NCBI GenBank assembly: GCA_012837425.1
Contig: DURE01000026.1
Location: 1-42,164 of the forward strand
Reading direction: 5' to 3'
Source of the DNA: Clostridiales bacterium
GTDB taxonomy: Bacteria > Bacillota > Clostridia > Oscillospirales > CAG-272
Length of the DNA: 42,164 bases
Every line of letters begins with the position of its first letter. The stretch's first letter is position 1. The notes beneath the pieces are model-generated. The model had not been told where the DNA came from. It did no database searches and saw only the letters and a list, made by a program, of their open reading frames with translations. A program made the translations under genes and the position numbers. Below are positions 24,865-34,655 of the stretch, piece after piece.

Positions 24865-24975
24865 GGTTGACGTGCGGCGTAGGCAGGCCGCTGCACGTCT
24901 GCACCAGCGGCGTCAATGCCCCGTCGGTTAGTATAAGCTCCGAACACAAAGCCGACGGCAGCCCAAAGGGCAGCG
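24865..24975. other. Structured intergenic segment, possible small RNA
   Basis: Three hairpins follow one another in a gap without genes. GACGTGC/GCACGTC (24869-24875 with 24893-24899) is extended by GGC/GCC. CCGTCGG/CCGACGG (24921-24927 with 24952-24958) closes a 24-base loop. GCCC/GGGC (24961-24971) is last. TTGACG and CGTCAA (24867, 24911) offer an alternative pairing. The segment is GC-rich within AT-rich flanks and lies upstream of the ilvE promoter, so it is not in the ilvE leader. No known RNA family is recognised. Confidence 0.3.
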
Positions 24976-25088
24976 CGGTGTATAGAAAAACCCCGATAAA
25001 GGAATATAACCGAAATGTAATAAATAAACTTTAGAAGACGGACATACCGTTACAATATGATGCTTGATTTAAGTGGGGGTCAGATATT

Positions 25089-26378
25089 ATGAAGAGAACT
25101 GTTTTGTTGTCTATATCGGCGCTTTTGGTGACCCTGTTTCTGTCGGTCACCGCAAACGCCGGTCTGCCCGGTTCCGGGGGCGAACCGAATCGGGCGGTCT
25201 CGCCGGCGCTGCAGATAATTGCGCACTACACGCCGATGGCCAAAGCCGGACTTTTAGGGCATGAAATTTTATTTACCGCCGACGACTTTGAGCGGGCGCT
25301 GAATTTGTCCCGGCTGTCGACGATTACCATCACACAGGTACCAGATGTGACCGAGGGCGAGCTTTTTGTTGGGTCGGTCAAGCTCAGTGCCGGGCAGACT
25401 GTCTCGCGCGGCAACCTGTCTCAGCTAAGCTTTGCCGCCTCAAACGAAAAGGTGTCGCGGGCAAGCTTTAGCTTTGCGGTCAACAATTCCGCATACAGCA
25501 TAGACTGCAACCTGTATCTGCTGAGCAAAATCAACCGCTCGCCATCAGCCGTCTCAAGAGGCCCTCTTGAAGTCAGCACATACCGCGACATAGCCGTATA
25601 CGGCCGGCTGCACGCAATTGACCCCGAGGGCGACAAGCTGACCTATCAGATTGTAACATATCCGAAAAACGGAGCGTTGATTTTCACCGACGACAACGGC
25701 AGCTATGTTTATTTCCCGAACGCCGGATTTACCGGCCGCGACAGGCTTACTTATGTGGTGTACGATACATACGGCAACTACTCCGCGGCCGCGTCGGTCA
25801 CTTTGAGGGTGGAGAAGAACTCAACGTCACTGGCCTATGACGACATGAAATGGCACCGTGCCTACAGCGCCGCCATAAAACTTGGCGGCGAGGGAATTAT
25901 GAGCGGCACGCAGATAGGAGACGGATATTATTTCTATCCCGACCAAACGGTAAGCCGCGCCGAGTTTTTGGTGATGGCAATGAAGGCTGCCGGAGTGAGC
26001 AGGCTTCCGGATGTTGAGGACACCGGATTTTACGACGACGACGATATAGCCGGCTCGATGAAGAGCTATGTGGGGGCGGCGGCAAGGGCCGGGTACATAA
26101 AAGGCAGCTATGTCGAGGGCAAAATATGCTTTCTACCCGACAAGGACATCACAGTGTCCGAGGCGGCGGTCATGCTAGCCAATATCATGGGCCTGGGCAG
26201 CGACGGCAGTGTTGCGGTCTTCGCCAAAAACTCCGGAATACCGGCCTGGGCCGAGGATGCGGTATGGGCGCTCTGCTCGGCCGGTGTGCTGGTGTATGAG
26301 GACTACGACTACAATGCGCCGGTCACCCGCGGGGACGCCGCTGTTATGCTTGATGCGATGATGAGGCTGCTTGACTGA
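25089..26378 (+). CDS. Secreted protein with cadherin-like domain and SLH repeats
   Basis: A signal peptide (MKRTVLLSISALLVTLFLS, cleavage near ANA at 22-24) starts this 429-residue protein. Residues 45-150 are beta-rich and unassigned. Residues 165-243 form a cadherin/Big_9-like domain (IDPEGDKLTYQIVTYPKNG, then AGFTGRDRLTYVVYDTYGN). Three S-layer-homology repeats follow at about 255-301, 315-368 and 385-428, with FYPDQTVSRAEFLVM, FLPDKDITVSEAAVM and APVTRGDAAVML as their cores. SLH repeats bind pyruvylated wall polymers, so the protein should sit on the cell surface. A G-rich ribosome-binding site lies 10 bases upstream. Ligand and role are unknown. Confidence 0.85.
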   Translation: MKRTVLLSISALLVTLFLSVTANAGLPGSGGEPNRAVSPALQIIAHYTPMAKAGLLGHEILFTADDFERALNLSRLSTITITQVPDVTEGELFVGSVKLSAGQTVSRGNLSQLSFAASNEKVSRASFSFAVNNSAYSIDCNLYLLSKINRSPSAVSRGPLEVSTYRDIAVYGRLHAIDPEGDKLTYQIVTYPKNGALIFTDDNGSYVYFPNAGFTGRDRLTYVVYDTYGNYSAAASVTLRVEKNSTSLAYDDMKWHRAYSAAIKLGGEGIMSGTQIGDGYYFYPDQTVSRAEFLVMAMKAAGVSRLPDVEDTGFYDDDDIAGSMKSYVGAAARAGYIKGSYVEGKICFLPDKDITVSEAAVMLANIMGLGSDGSVAVFAKNSGIPAWAEDAVWALCSAGVLVYEDYDYNAPVTRGDAAVMLDAMMRLLD

Positions 26379-26715
26379 CGCGCCGCGATAAAAAACGCTT
26401 TGGCTATTGCAATATTGAATGAAATATGTTAAAATAAACACAGACATAACATCCGGCGGGGGGTTTTTGACCGACGGCGGGAGGTTCTCGTCAATAGAGT
26501 CAACGGCATTCAAAAGCACGGGCGCTCGGAACCGTAGGTCTGCCGGCAACAGTTTTTGTGTATAATTTGCAGGTCTTAAGGCATAATATCAGTGCTATGC
26601 GCCGTTGACCCGAAGGCATTTGCCGGGTTTGCCGAAAACCTCTGATTTATCAAAAAAATTTCCGTGTAGAGAAACGAATAAATCGCTGTGTGAGTGATAA
26701 TAATAAACGGTGTAA
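26379..26715. other. Intergenic region before SRP RNA
   Basis: No gene is supported here. TATAAT at 26561-26566 and GATAAT at 26696-26701 are candidate -10 sites. The second fits the start of the SRP RNA, but neither has a convincing -35. Confidence 0.35.
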
Positions 26716-27022
26716 AGCAGGCTGCGAAATAAGACCATACCAGCCGGGGAGTTAGCGGTGCCCTGTACCTGAAATCCGCTATAGCAGGGGTGGATTCCCT
26801 TTTGAGGACAGCACTTCTATGTATTGAGCCCGAGTCTTCTGTGTTGACGAACGGGTCTTGCGCAATCGTGAGCCGTGAACCATGTCAGGTGGGGAACCAA
26901 GCAGCATTAAGCGGTCAACCCGATGTGCCGCAAGGTTGCCTGTTCCGAGCAGAGATTCGGGATATCGCGTGGAAGGAAAGTTCGACTAAAGGGTGTATGG
27001 TCTTACTTTGCAGCCTGTTTTG
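26716..27022 (+). ncRNA. ffs: Signal recognition particle RNA (large bacterial type with Alu domain)
   Basis: This RNA scaffolds Ffh in co-translational targeting. The 5' and 3' ends pair: CAGGCTGC with GCAGCCTG and AAGACCATA with TATGGTCTT. The Alu domain is evident from GCCGGGGAGTTAGCGGTGCC and the later CCGCTATAGCAGGG. Domain IV reads GAACCATGTCAGGT, then GG-GGAA-CC, then AAGCAGCATTAAG. The GGAA tetraloop closing pairs are GG/CC, where B. subtilis has CC/GG. Placement just upstream of dnaX-ybaB-recR is the usual Bacillota arrangement. Ends are approximate. Confidence 0.93.
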
Positions 27023-27080
27023 CCTGTTTGTATCGGCAGGAATACTGCCGGCTGAATATTAAGCAGGCCGCAGGATCGGG

Positions 27081-28934
27081 ATGAAAAACAGCATGGAGAA
27101 GAAAGCGCATCTGGCCTTATACCGCAAGTGGCGCCCGCAGATCTTTGATGAGGTTTGCGGGCAGGACCACATTACCTCGGTGCTTAAATACGAGATTGCA
27201 AACAACCGCATATCCCACGCATACCTTTTTTCGGGTTCGCGCGGGACCGGGAAAACTTCCTGTGCCAAAATATTTGCCAAGGCGGTCAACTGCGAAGCCC
27301 CGCAGGGAGGAAACCCCTGCGGCCTTTGTGCCGCCTGCCGGGCGGTCGATTCGGGCAGGGCTACCGAGGTGCTTGAGCTTGACGCCGCGTCAAACAACGG
27401 TGTCGAGAATATAAGAGACATACGGGACGGGGTTATATACGCCCCCTCGGCGCTGCGCTACCGGGTTTACATAATCGACGAGGTTCACATGCTCTCGACC
27501 AGTGCCTTCAACGCGCTGCTCAAAACGCTTGAGGAGCCGCCCGAGCACGTGATTTTTATACTTGCCACCACCGAGCAGCAAAAGCTCCCGGCAACCGTAA
27601 TCTCGCGCTGCCAGAGATTTGAATTCAGGCGGATTACGACCGAGCATATCATCTCCCGGCTTGGCTATATCGCACAAGAGGAGGGAATAGAGCTTGACCC
27701 GGACGCGGCCCGCCTGATCGCCCGGCTCTCTCAGGGCGGCATGCGCGACGCTATCGGTCTGCTTGAGCTATGTGCGGGCGGAAAGACCAGAATAACCCCC
27801 GAGTACGTGAGCGAGGCAACAGGCTCGACAGGGAGGGGCCAGATAGTTGAGACCGCCCGGGCGGTGGCACAGGCCGACTATGACAAAATACTTGACATTA
27901 TAGCCGGGATAGTGAGCTCGTCAAAGGATATTGCGGTCTTCTGCCAGGACTTGCTCTCGCTCTGGCGCGATATGCTTGTGATGAAGACCATACCCGACAC
28001 GGCGGCGCGCTACCTTGACCTGACCGACTCCGAGACGTCGCAACTAACCGAGCTTGCCGGGCTGTACAGCCGCGAGACTCTCCTGGCCCATTGCCGGCAG
28101 CTTGAGGGGGCCATACAATCTATGCAGCGCTCAAATGCAATTAAGCGCACCATAGCCGAGCTGACCCTGCTGAGCATGAGCGACGGCAGGCTTGACACCC
28201 GGGTTGAGTCGTTGCTTGCCAGAATTGCAAGGCTTGAGGACGCGCTGGCAGGCGGGGCATTTCAGCCGACGCCTCATAGTGTGGATAACAAGGAAGCGCC
28301 GTCCCGAAAGGCCAGACAGGCTAAAGAAAAGGCCGGGGCGCCGGCCGGAAAAACCGAACAGCCCGCCAGGACGCCTGCTGAAAACAATGTCACAAATCCT
28401 GCAAAAGGCGATAATACGCAAGCGGATATTACGATAATTGACATAAAATCAAGTTTCCGGGAGCAGTCCGACAAACCGGAGTCCAAGGAGCAGGCCGAAG
28501 AGCCACGGCCACAGGAACAGACCGTAATACAAGAGCAGGAACTAAAGGGGCAGCCCGAAAAACCAAAGCCAAAACCCAAAGAGCAAAAGTCTGTGTCTCG
28601 GGAGCCGACCGAAAAGCCAACGCTAAAAACCCTAAATCAGTGGACCGATATTATAGCCCGCATTTTAGATACAAATCCGGCGCTCGCGGCGGTGCTTACC
28701 GGCAGTCGCGCCTTTACACGAGCTGACGGCAGAGTAATTATCCGGTTTGAAGAAACGTTTCATATTATGACGATTGATATGATGAGGAAAAGGGATTTGA
28801 TAAGGTCGGAGCTTGGCGCCGTGCTCGGCCGGGAACTCAGCGAGGGTGACCTGATATTTGAGGTGACTCCTTCTATCACGCCCGACCGGGACGATGCCAT
28901 CTTTGATGAAATAACAAAATTCACAAAAAGCTGA
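27081..28934 (+). CDS. dnaX: DNA polymerase III subunit gamma/tau
   Basis: This is the clamp-loader AAA+ ATPase. Walker A is GSRGTGKTS (52-60). The zinc module has Cys71, 80, 83 and 86 (CEAPQGGNPCGLCAAC). Walker B/DEVH is at 133-136, and sensor 1 is in FILATTEQQKLP. Clamp-loader domain III extends to about 385. Residues 400-520 are a low-complexity Lys/Glu/Gln/Pro linker with repeated EQxxKP units, and the last 95 residues form the tau-like C-terminal domain. The 617-residue length is normal. Translation may start at ATG 27081 or at the in-frame Met5. Confidence 0.96.
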   Translation: MKNSMEKKAHLALYRKWRPQIFDEVCGQDHITSVLKYEIANNRISHAYLFSGSRGTGKTSCAKIFAKAVNCEAPQGGNPCGLCAACRAVDSGRATEVLELDAASNNGVENIRDIRDGVIYAPSALRYRVYIIDEVHMLSTSAFNALLKTLEEPPEHVIFILATTEQQKLPATVISRCQRFEFRRITTEHIISRLGYIAQEEGIELDPDAARLIARLSQGGMRDAIGLLELCAGGKTRITPEYVSEATGSTGRGQIVETARAVAQADYDKILDIIAGIVSSSKDIAVFCQDLLSLWRDMLVMKTIPDTAARYLDLTDSETSQLTELAGLYSRETLLAHCRQLEGAIQSMQRSNAIKRTIAELTLLSMSDGRLDTRVESLLARIARLEDALAGGAFQPTPHSVDNKEAPSRKARQAKEKAGAPAGKTEQPARTPAENNVTNPAKGDNTQADITIIDIKSSFREQSDKPESKEQAEEPRPQEQTVIQEQELKGQPEKPKPKPKEQKSVSREPTEKPTLKTLNQWTDIIARILDTNPALAAVLTGSRAFTRADGRVIIRFEETFHIMTIDMMRKRDLIRSELGAVLGRELSEGDLIFEVTPSITPDRDDAIFDEITKFTKS

Positions 28935-28950
28935 TAAAGGAGAGCAGAGA

Positions 28951-29304
28951 ATGAAAGCCAGAATACCGGGCGGCAGGGGCGGCGGAGCCCAGAGCAACAT
29001 AAGCGCGATGCTGCGTCAGGCGCAGAAGCTGCAGGAGGATATGGCCGCGCTTCAAGCCGAGCTCGACGAGCGTGAGTATGCAGTCACGGCCGGCGGGGGT
29101 GCTGTGACCGTGAAGATAAACGGGAAGCGGGAAATACTGTCGATTGACATACAGCCAGAGATTGTGGACCCCGACGACATAGAGACGCTGAGCGACATAC
29201 TTACCGCCGCGATAAACGAAGCGATAAAGCGGGTCGATGAAACCAACAGTTCCGAGATGTCAAAAATAACAGGCAAAATGCCGGGGCTACCGGGGATGTT
29301 CTGA
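28951..29304 (+). CDS. ybaB: YbaB/EbfC-family nucleoid-associated protein
   Basis: A small dimeric DNA-binding protein encoded between dnaX and recR in most bacteria. An N-terminal Gly-rich stretch (GGRGGGAQSN) precedes the helix MLRQAQKLQEDMAALQAEL. The conserved GGGAVTVKINGKREILSIDI block and a C-terminal helix follow. The 117-residue length is usual. AAGGAG lies 9 bases before the ATG. It binds DNA and may link to replication restart or repair, but the exact role is unsettled. Confidence 0.94.
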   Translation: MKARIPGGRGGGAQSNISAMLRQAQKLQEDMAALQAELDEREYAVTAGGGAVTVKINGKREILSIDIQPEIVDPDDIETLSDILTAAINEAIKRVDETNSSEMSKITGKMPGLPGMF

Positions 29305-29305
29305 T

Positions 29306-29905
29306 ATGGCCGACTATATCGAATCGCTTCAGGTGCTCTGCGAACAGTTTGCAAGGCTGCAGGGAGTGGGGCGTAAGAGCGCTTTGCGAATGGCCTTCTC
29401 TGTGCTCGATTTTACAGACGAGGAGGCCGAGTGCTTTGCGCAGGCGATACTCGACGCCAAGCGAAAAATCCACCTCTGCCCGGTCTGCCAGAATCTTACC
29501 GACCAAGAGCTGTGCAATATTTGCCGGGACGAAACCCGTGACGTCACTGTGATTTGTGTGGTAGAGGACGTGCGTGTGCTGATGGCAATAGAGAAGGTGC
29601 GCGAGTACCGGGGTACCTATCATGTGCTGCACGGCGCAATCTCGCCGGTCTCGGGCGTTACCCCCGACAAAATCCGGATTGCCGAGCTGCTCGAGCGTCT
29701 CAAAGACGACAGGGTCAGCGAAGTTATTATCGCCACCGACCCGGATGTCGAGGGCGAAGCGACGGCTATGTACATAGCCAAACTGCTGCGGCCTCTGGGC
29801 GTTAAGGTCTCGCGGCTGGCCTACGGGGTCCCGGTTGGCGGCGACCTTGAATACGCCGACGAGGTGACCCTCTCCCGTGCCCTCGACGGCCGGAGGGATT
29901 TTTAA
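29306..29905 (+). CDS. recR: Recombination protein RecR
   Basis: RecR forms a ring clamp that works with RecF and RecO to load RecA at gaps. The N-terminal HhH region reads LQGVGRKSALRMAF. The four-Cys zinc finger is CPVCQNLTDQELCNIC, and the Toprim domain begins at VICVVEDVRVLMAIE. The Walker B-like C-terminal part contains ATDPDVEGEATAMYIAK and ends in the tetramer loop RLAYGVPVGGDLEYAD. The 199-residue length is normal. It starts one base after the ybaB stop, so translation is coupled. Confidence 0.97.
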   Translation: MADYIESLQVLCEQFARLQGVGRKSALRMAFSVLDFTDEEAECFAQAILDAKRKIHLCPVCQNLTDQELCNICRDETRDVTVICVVEDVRVLMAIEKVREYRGTYHVLHGAISPVSGVTPDKIRIAELLERLKDDRVSEVIIATDPDVEGEATAMYIAKLLRPLGVKVSRLAYGVPVGGDLEYADEVTLSRALDGRRDF

Positions 29906-29914
29906 GGGACGTCT

Positions 29915-30010
29915 GGGACTCCGCCCCGCGCCCCGATTTTACTGTGGGGGATCCGCCCTTTACTTCGGGGGCGCTGCCCCCGCACCCCCGCTTAAGGGAC
30001 TTTTTGAACA
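29915..30010. repeat. Dispersed intergenic hairpin repeat, degenerate copy 4
   Basis: Two G/C blocks (around 29925 and 29968, GGGGGCGCTGCCCCCGCACC) are followed by CCGCTTAAGGGACTTTTTGAA, a truncated form of the hairpin's first arm. The second arm is missing; the sequence runs instead into the transposase relic. Confidence 0.6.
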
Positions 30011-30128
30011 GAATTGTCAAGTCAAGTGCAAGGATTTATGATAAAAAACTTCTTCAGGACACTTCCAACCGAGGCATTTTCGAGGCCGGCGGTTGAGAAG
30101 CTTAGCAACAGCATCTACATCTTCCTGA

Positions 30129-30299
30129 ATCCAGACAGACAACGGAACAGAATGGACAAATGCGCTGCTTGTAAAAAAGTCAACCCACAAAACGCTTTTT
30201 GAAGAGGGTCTTGAAAAACTCGGAATTATATATCACCGCATCCGGATAGCCACGCCGCGTCACAATGGCAAGGTGGAACGCCAGCACAGAATAGATGAT
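30129..30299 (+). pseudogene. IS481/IS3-like transposase relic (rve domain)
   Basis: The frame reads IQTDNGTEWTNAL, then KTLFEEGLEKLGIIYHRI, then RIATPRHNGKVERQHRIDD. QTDNG holds the second Asp and GKVERQHR the Glu of the DDE triad of integrase-core transposases. A stop lies just upstream in this frame, and the homology seems to continue in another frame back to about 30040, so the gene is frameshifted as well as cut at both ends. The right end stops abruptly at the uvrB promoter. It cannot be active. Confidence 0.8.
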
Positions 30300-30317
30300 A
30301 AATCCCCCCTTCCTCAC

Positions 30318-30346
30318 TTGAATTATTGTATGATTTTTGATATAAT
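30318..30346 (+). promoter_or_regulatory. Promoter of uvrB
   Basis: TTGAAT (30318-30323), 17 bases, TATAAT (30341-30346). It begins within 20 bases of the end of the transposase relic. Confidence 0.8.
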
Positions 30347-30403
30347 TATATATTAAAAGCAAAATCGCCGGCGGCATACAGTGCAAAAAAGAGCGAGGAC
30401 GAA

Positions 30404-32395
30404 ATGCAGTACAATAAATTCAACCTGAGGAGCGAATTCCGCCCCACCGGCGACCAGCCCGAGGCCATCGAGGCTCTTGTGAGCGGGATTGAGCACGGCT
30501 GTCGCATGCAGACCCTGCTCGGGGTCACCGGCTCGGGCAAGACCTTTACCATGGCCAATGTTATCGCCGAGCTCAACCGCCCGACACTCATACTTGAGCC
30601 TAATAAGACTCTGGCGGCGCAGGTCTGCACCGAGTTCAGGGAGTTCTTCCCCGACAATGCGGTAGAATTTTTTGTTTCTTATTACGACTACTACCAGCCC
30701 GAGGCGTACATCCCGGGCAAGGACATGTATATAGAAAAGGACGCGCTCATTAACGACGAAATTGACCGCCTTCGGCACAGCGCCACCTCAGCGCTCTTTG
30801 AGAGGCGGGACGTGATTATAGTCGCCAGCGTTTCCTGCATCTACTCGCTCGGCGACCCCGGGGAGTATCGCAAGCTGGTACTGGCCGTCCGCCCGGGGAT
30901 GCTTATGAGCCGCGACGAGCTGATAAAAAGGCTGGTCGCAATCAGCTATGATCGCAACGACATAAACTTTGTCCGCGATAAATTCCGGGTTCGGGGGGAC
31001 ACGGTTGAGATTTTCCCGGCAGGGAGCGGCGAGCGCGCTATCCGCGTGGAGTTTTTCGGCGACGAGATTGACCGGGTGTCCGAAATCAACACCGTGACCG
31101 GCGAGCTTTTGCGCCTGCTTCATTACGCGGCGATTTACCCGGCGACCCATTACGCGGTATCCGACGACAAAAGGGAAGCGGCGCTGGCTGAAATCGAGCA
31201 GGAGATGCGCGAGCGGGTCGAGTTTTTCCGCTCGCAGGACAAGCTGCTCGAAGCGCAGCGGATTGAGGAGCGGGTGAAATACGACCTTGAGATGCTGCGC
31301 GAGATAGGCTACTGCTCGGGGGTTGAAAATTACTCGCGGATACTCTCGCGCCGCCCGCCCGGCTCGACACCCTATACTCTGATGGACTACTTCCCCGATG
31401 ATTTTCTGCTTTTTGTCGACGAGTCGCATGTGGCGCTTCCGCAGGTTCGGGGCATGAGCGGCGGGGACACGGCGCGCAAGAAGAACCTTGTCGATTACGG
31501 CTTCCGCCTGCCCTCGGCCTACGACAACCGCCCGCTTTTCTTTGAGGAATTTGAAGAGAAGATAAACCAGGCGGTATTTGTCAGCGCGACGCCGGGGGAT
31601 TATGAAAGGGAACATTCTGACGCAATAGTCGAGCAGATAATCCGGCCTACCGGGCTGGTCGACCCCGAGGTTGAGGTTCGTCCGGTAGCCGGACAGGTTG
31701 ACGACCTGATGGGCGAGATACGCGAGCGGGCAAAGCTCGGAGAGCGGGTGCTTGTCACCACTCTGACCAAACAGATGGCCGAGGACCTGACCGACTATCT
31801 TGAGAGCAACGGCATCCGGGTCAGATACATCCACCACAATGTCGAGACTATAGAGCGAATGGAGATTCTGCGCGACCTGCGGCTCGGCGTATTTGACGTG
31901 CTTGTCGGCATAAACCTCTTGCGCGAGGGGCTTGATTTACCCGAGGTGTCGCTGGTCGCCATACTTGACGCCGATAAAGAAGGCTTTCTGCGCGCCGAGC
32001 GGTCGTTGATACAAACAATAGGCCGCGCCGCGCGCAACGAGCGCGGCAAGGTCATTATGTACGCCGACAGCATCACAAAATCAATGCGGGCGGCGATAGA
32101 CGAGACCAACCGCCGCAGAAAAATCCAGAGCGAGTACAACCGCCTGCACGGAATTATACCGCGCACGGTTCAAAAGAGCGTGCGGGATATAATAGAAATA
32201 TCGGCCGGCGACGATTACGGTAAAGACAGAAGCCGGAGCGGCCGAAAGGACAAGGCGGTAAAGTTTAGCGCCGGGGAGCGCGAAGCCTTAATCGAGCGGC
32301 TGACAAAGGAGATGAAGGAGGCCGCGCGCCGGTTGGAGTTCGAGCAGGCGGCATATCTGCGAGACCGAATCAAGCAGCTGCGGGAGAAAAACTGA
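30404..32395 (+). CDS. uvrB: Excinuclease ABC subunit B
   Basis: This is the damage-verifying helicase-like subunit of nucleotide excision repair. Walker A is [10 protein letters not shown]. The beta-hairpin region [12 protein letters not shown], which probes the damaged strand, is intact. Helicase motifs follow: [11 protein letters not shown] (II), [11 protein letters not shown] (III), [29 protein letters not shown] (V) and QTIGRAARN (VI). The C-terminal UVR motif that binds UvrC closes the protein ([22 protein letters not shown]). The 663-residue length is normal. uvrA and uvrC are not nearby. Confidence 0.98.
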   Translation: MQYNKFNLRSEFRPTGDQPEAIEALVSGIEHGCRMQTLLGVTGSGKTFTMANVIAELNRPTLILEPNKTLAAQVCTEFREFFPDNAVEFFVSYYDYYQPEAYIPGKDMYIEKDALINDEIDRLRHSATSALFERRDVIIVASVSCIYSLGDPGEYRKLVLAVRPGMLMSRDELIKRLVAISYDRNDINFVRDKFRVRGDTVEIFPAGSGERAIRVEFFGDEIDRVSEINTVTGELLRLLHYAAIYPATHYAVSDDKREAALAEIEQEMRERVEFFRSQDKLLEAQRIEERVKYDLEMLREIGYCSGVENYSRILSRRPPGSTPYTLMDYFPDDFLLFVDESHVALPQVRGMSGGDTARKKNLVDYGFRLPSAYDNRPLFFEEFEEKINQAVFVSATPGDYEREHSDAIVEQIIRPTGLVDPEVEVRPVAGQVDDLMGEIRERAKLGERVLVTTLTKQMAEDLTDYLESNGIRVRYIHHNVETIERMEILRDLRLGVFDVLVGINLLREGLDLPEVSLVAILDADKEGFLRAERSLIQTIGRAARNERGKVIMYADSITKSMRAAIDETNRRRKIQSEYNRLHGIIPRTVQKSVRDIIEISAGDDYGKDRSRSGRKDKAVKFSAGEREALIERLTKEMKEAARRLEFEQAAYLRDRIKQLREKN

Positions 32396-32440
32396 TGGGA
32401 CGCGCCGCACACTATAAAGCAACAGCGAAAGGACAGAAGA

Positions 32441-34597
32441 ATGGACATTATCGCAACACTGGCAAAGGAATTCAGCCTAGGAGTGCAGCAGGTTGAGCGT
32501 ACTGTCGAGCTTTTTGACGCGGGGAACACAATCCCCTTTATCGCGCGCTACCGCAAGGAGGTCACCGGCTCGCTTGACGACATGGTGCTGCGCGAGCTAT
32601 TCGACCGCCTCGCCTACCTGCGGAACATCGAAAAGCGCAAGGCCGAGGTAAAGGAACTGATAGCAGCTCAGGATAAGCTGACCCCCGAGATAGAGAAGGC
32701 AATCGACGCCGCGGTGACGATAACCGAGGTTGACGACATATACCGCCCCTTCAGGCCCAAGCGCAAGACCCGTGCCTCTGTGGCGCGCGAGCGCGGCCTT
32801 GAGCCGTTGGCAGGCCTGCTGCTCGCCCAGAAGCCGTCCTATACCCCCTCAATTGAGGAGCAGGCCGCCTCATATGTGAGCGAGGAGACCGGAGTTGCAA
32901 GCGCCGGGGAGGCTTTATCCGGCGCCTGCGACATTATCGCCGAGGATATATCCGACAACGCCGACTACAGAAAGGCAATCCGCGCCATGACCTGGGAGCG
33001 GGGAGTGCTGAATTCTTCCGGCGAGGGCGACTCGGTTTACACCCGGTATTATGAGTATTCCGAGCCGGTCTCAAAAATCCCAGGCCACCGCATACTTGCA
33101 GTCAATCGCGGTGAGAAGGAGGGTTTCCTCAAGGTGACGCTGACCGCCCCGCACGAGCAGATTCTGCAGTATCTCGGTAAAAAGCTGCTGTCCGGGGGCG
33201 ACAGCCCGGCAAAAAAATATGTGGCGGCGGCTATAGAGGATTCCTACATCAGGCTTATTGCCCCGAGCGTCGAGCGGGAAATAAGAAGCGATATGTTCGA
33301 CACAGCCAGCGAGGGTGCGATAAAAGTATTTGCCGATAATTTGAGGCATCTGCTTATGCAGCCGCCGCTGCGAGGCAGGGTTGTAATGGGCCTTGACCCG
33401 GGCTATCGCACCGGCTGCAAGCTGGCCGTGGTCGACCAGACCGGAAAAGTAAAAGATACCGCGGTGATTTACCCGCACAAGCCGCAGGAGAGAATCAGGG
33501 AGAGCGGCGAGATTGTCACAAGGCTAATAAGAAAGCACGAAGTCAATGTAATTGCGATAGGTAACGGCACCGCCTCAAAGGAGAGCGAAATTTTCATCGC
33601 CAACCTGCTGAAAACCATCCCTGAAGATGTAAAATACATTGTGGTGAGCGAGGCCGGGGCGTCGGTCTACTCGGCCTCAAAGCTCGGCGCCGAGGAGTTC
33701 CCCGACTTCGACGTCACGCAGCGTTCGGCGGTATCAATTGCCCGGCGGCTCCAAGACCCGCTCGCTGAGCTGGTCAAAATCGACCCGAAATCCATCGGGG
33801 TGGGGCAGTACCAGCACGACATGAAGCCGGCAAGACTGGGGGCGGCGCTCTCGGGCGTGGTTGAGGGCTGCGTCAACGCGGTGGGCGTCGACCTGAATAC
33901 CGCATCCTACTCGCTGCTTTCATATATTTCGGGAATCAATGCGACAGCTGCAAAGAACATTGTTAAACACCGTGAGGAGCACGGTGCATTCAACTCGCGT
34001 GCCGAAATTCTCAGGGTGCCGAAAATAGGCGAGAAGTCCTTTGAGCAGTGTGCCGGGTTTTTAAGGGTCCCGGGCTCGGCCGAAATCCTTGACAACACTG
34101 GAGTGCACCCCGAGTCATACGACGCCGCGAGGGGGCTGCTGGGCATGTTCGGATACACTGAAGAAGATGTCCGCTCAGGCGGCCTCTCGCTTCTCTCGGT
34201 GAAGGTAAAGCTCAAGGGAGAGGAAAAAGTGGCCGCCAGGCTCGGTATCGGCGTGCCGACCCTCAGGGACATCATCGCCGAGCTTGAAAAGCCCGGGCGG
34301 GACGTCCGGGACAGCCTGCCTCTCCCGGTACTGCGCGAGGACATCCTTGATTTGAGCGACCTTAAAGAGGGCATGGTTTTGACCGGAACTGTCCGGAACG
34401 TCATAGATTTCGGGGCATTTGTGGATATAGGTGTGCACCAGGACGGGTTGGTTCATATTTCGCAGCTATCCGAAAGGTATATCAAGCACCCCTCCGAGGT
34501 GGTGTCGGTGGGAGATATTGTCAGCGTTAAGGTGATTGGCGTTGACCTGCAAAAGAAAAAAATATCACTTTCCATGAAGGGCCTGCTAAAAACTTAA
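32441..34597 (+). CDS. tex: Tex-family S1 RNA-binding protein
   Basis: A conserved cytosolic protein linked to transcription and to translation quality control. Order of domains: the helical N-terminal Tex region (NTIPFIARYRKEVTGSLDD), a YqgF/RNase H-like domain (VVMGLDPGYRTGCKLAVVD), helix-hairpin-helix segments (VGVDLNTASYSLLSYISGINATAAKNIV), and a C-terminal S1 domain (TGTVRNVIDFGAFVDIGVHQDGLVH). The 718-residue length is typical. AAAGGA lies about 8 bases before the ATG, 45 bases after uvrB, so the two may be co-transcribed. Confidence 0.95.
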   Translation: MDIIATLAKEFSLGVQQVERTVELFDAGNTIPFIARYRKEVTGSLDDMVLRELFDRLAYLRNIEKRKAEVKELIAAQDKLTPEIEKAIDAAVTITEVDDIYRPFRPKRKTRASVARERGLEPLAGLLLAQKPSYTPSIEEQAASYVSEETGVASAGEALSGACDIIAEDISDNADYRKAIRAMTWERGVLNSSGEGDSVYTRYYEYSEPVSKIPGHRILAVNRGEKEGFLKVTLTAPHEQILQYLGKKLLSGGDSPAKKYVAAAIEDSYIRLIAPSVEREIRSDMFDTASEGAIKVFADNLRHLLMQPPLRGRVVMGLDPGYRTGCKLAVVDQTGKVKDTAVIYPHKPQERIRESGEIVTRLIRKHEVNVIAIGNGTASKESEIFIANLLKTIPEDVKYIVVSEAGASVYSASKLGAEEFPDFDVTQRSAVSIARRLQDPLAELVKIDPKSIGVGQYQHDMKPARLGAALSGVVEGCVNAVGVDLNTASYSLLSYISGINATAAKNIVKHREEHGAFNSRAEILRVPKIGEKSFEQCAGFLRVPGSAEILDNTGVHPESYDAARGLLGMFGYTEEDVRSGGLSLLSVKVKLKGEEKVAARLGIGVPTLRDIIAELEKPGRDVRDSLPLPVLREDILDLSDLKEGMVLTGTVRNVIDFGAFVDIGVHQDGLVHISQLSERYIKHPSEVVSVGDIVSVKVIGVDLQKKKISLSMKGLLKT

Positions 34598-34655
34598 TGT
34601 ATTAAGATTGTGGCGGGTCATATGCTTGATGTTGGGCGTTGCATAGACTCTTGTG

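Noticed and set aside
24724-24865. T-box or leucine/valine leader peptide before ilvE
   Set aside because: The promoter at 24814-24786 leaves about 55 nt of leader, with no T-box core and no run of Leu, Ile or Val codons.
26790-27062. 90-codon frame inside the SRP RNA
   Set aside because: The region is explained by the SRP RNA structure, with paired ends and conserved domain IV.
30788-31837. Long antisense frame opposite uvrB (349 codons)
   Set aside because: The opposite strand is an unmistakable uvrB, and the antisense product has no recognisable features.
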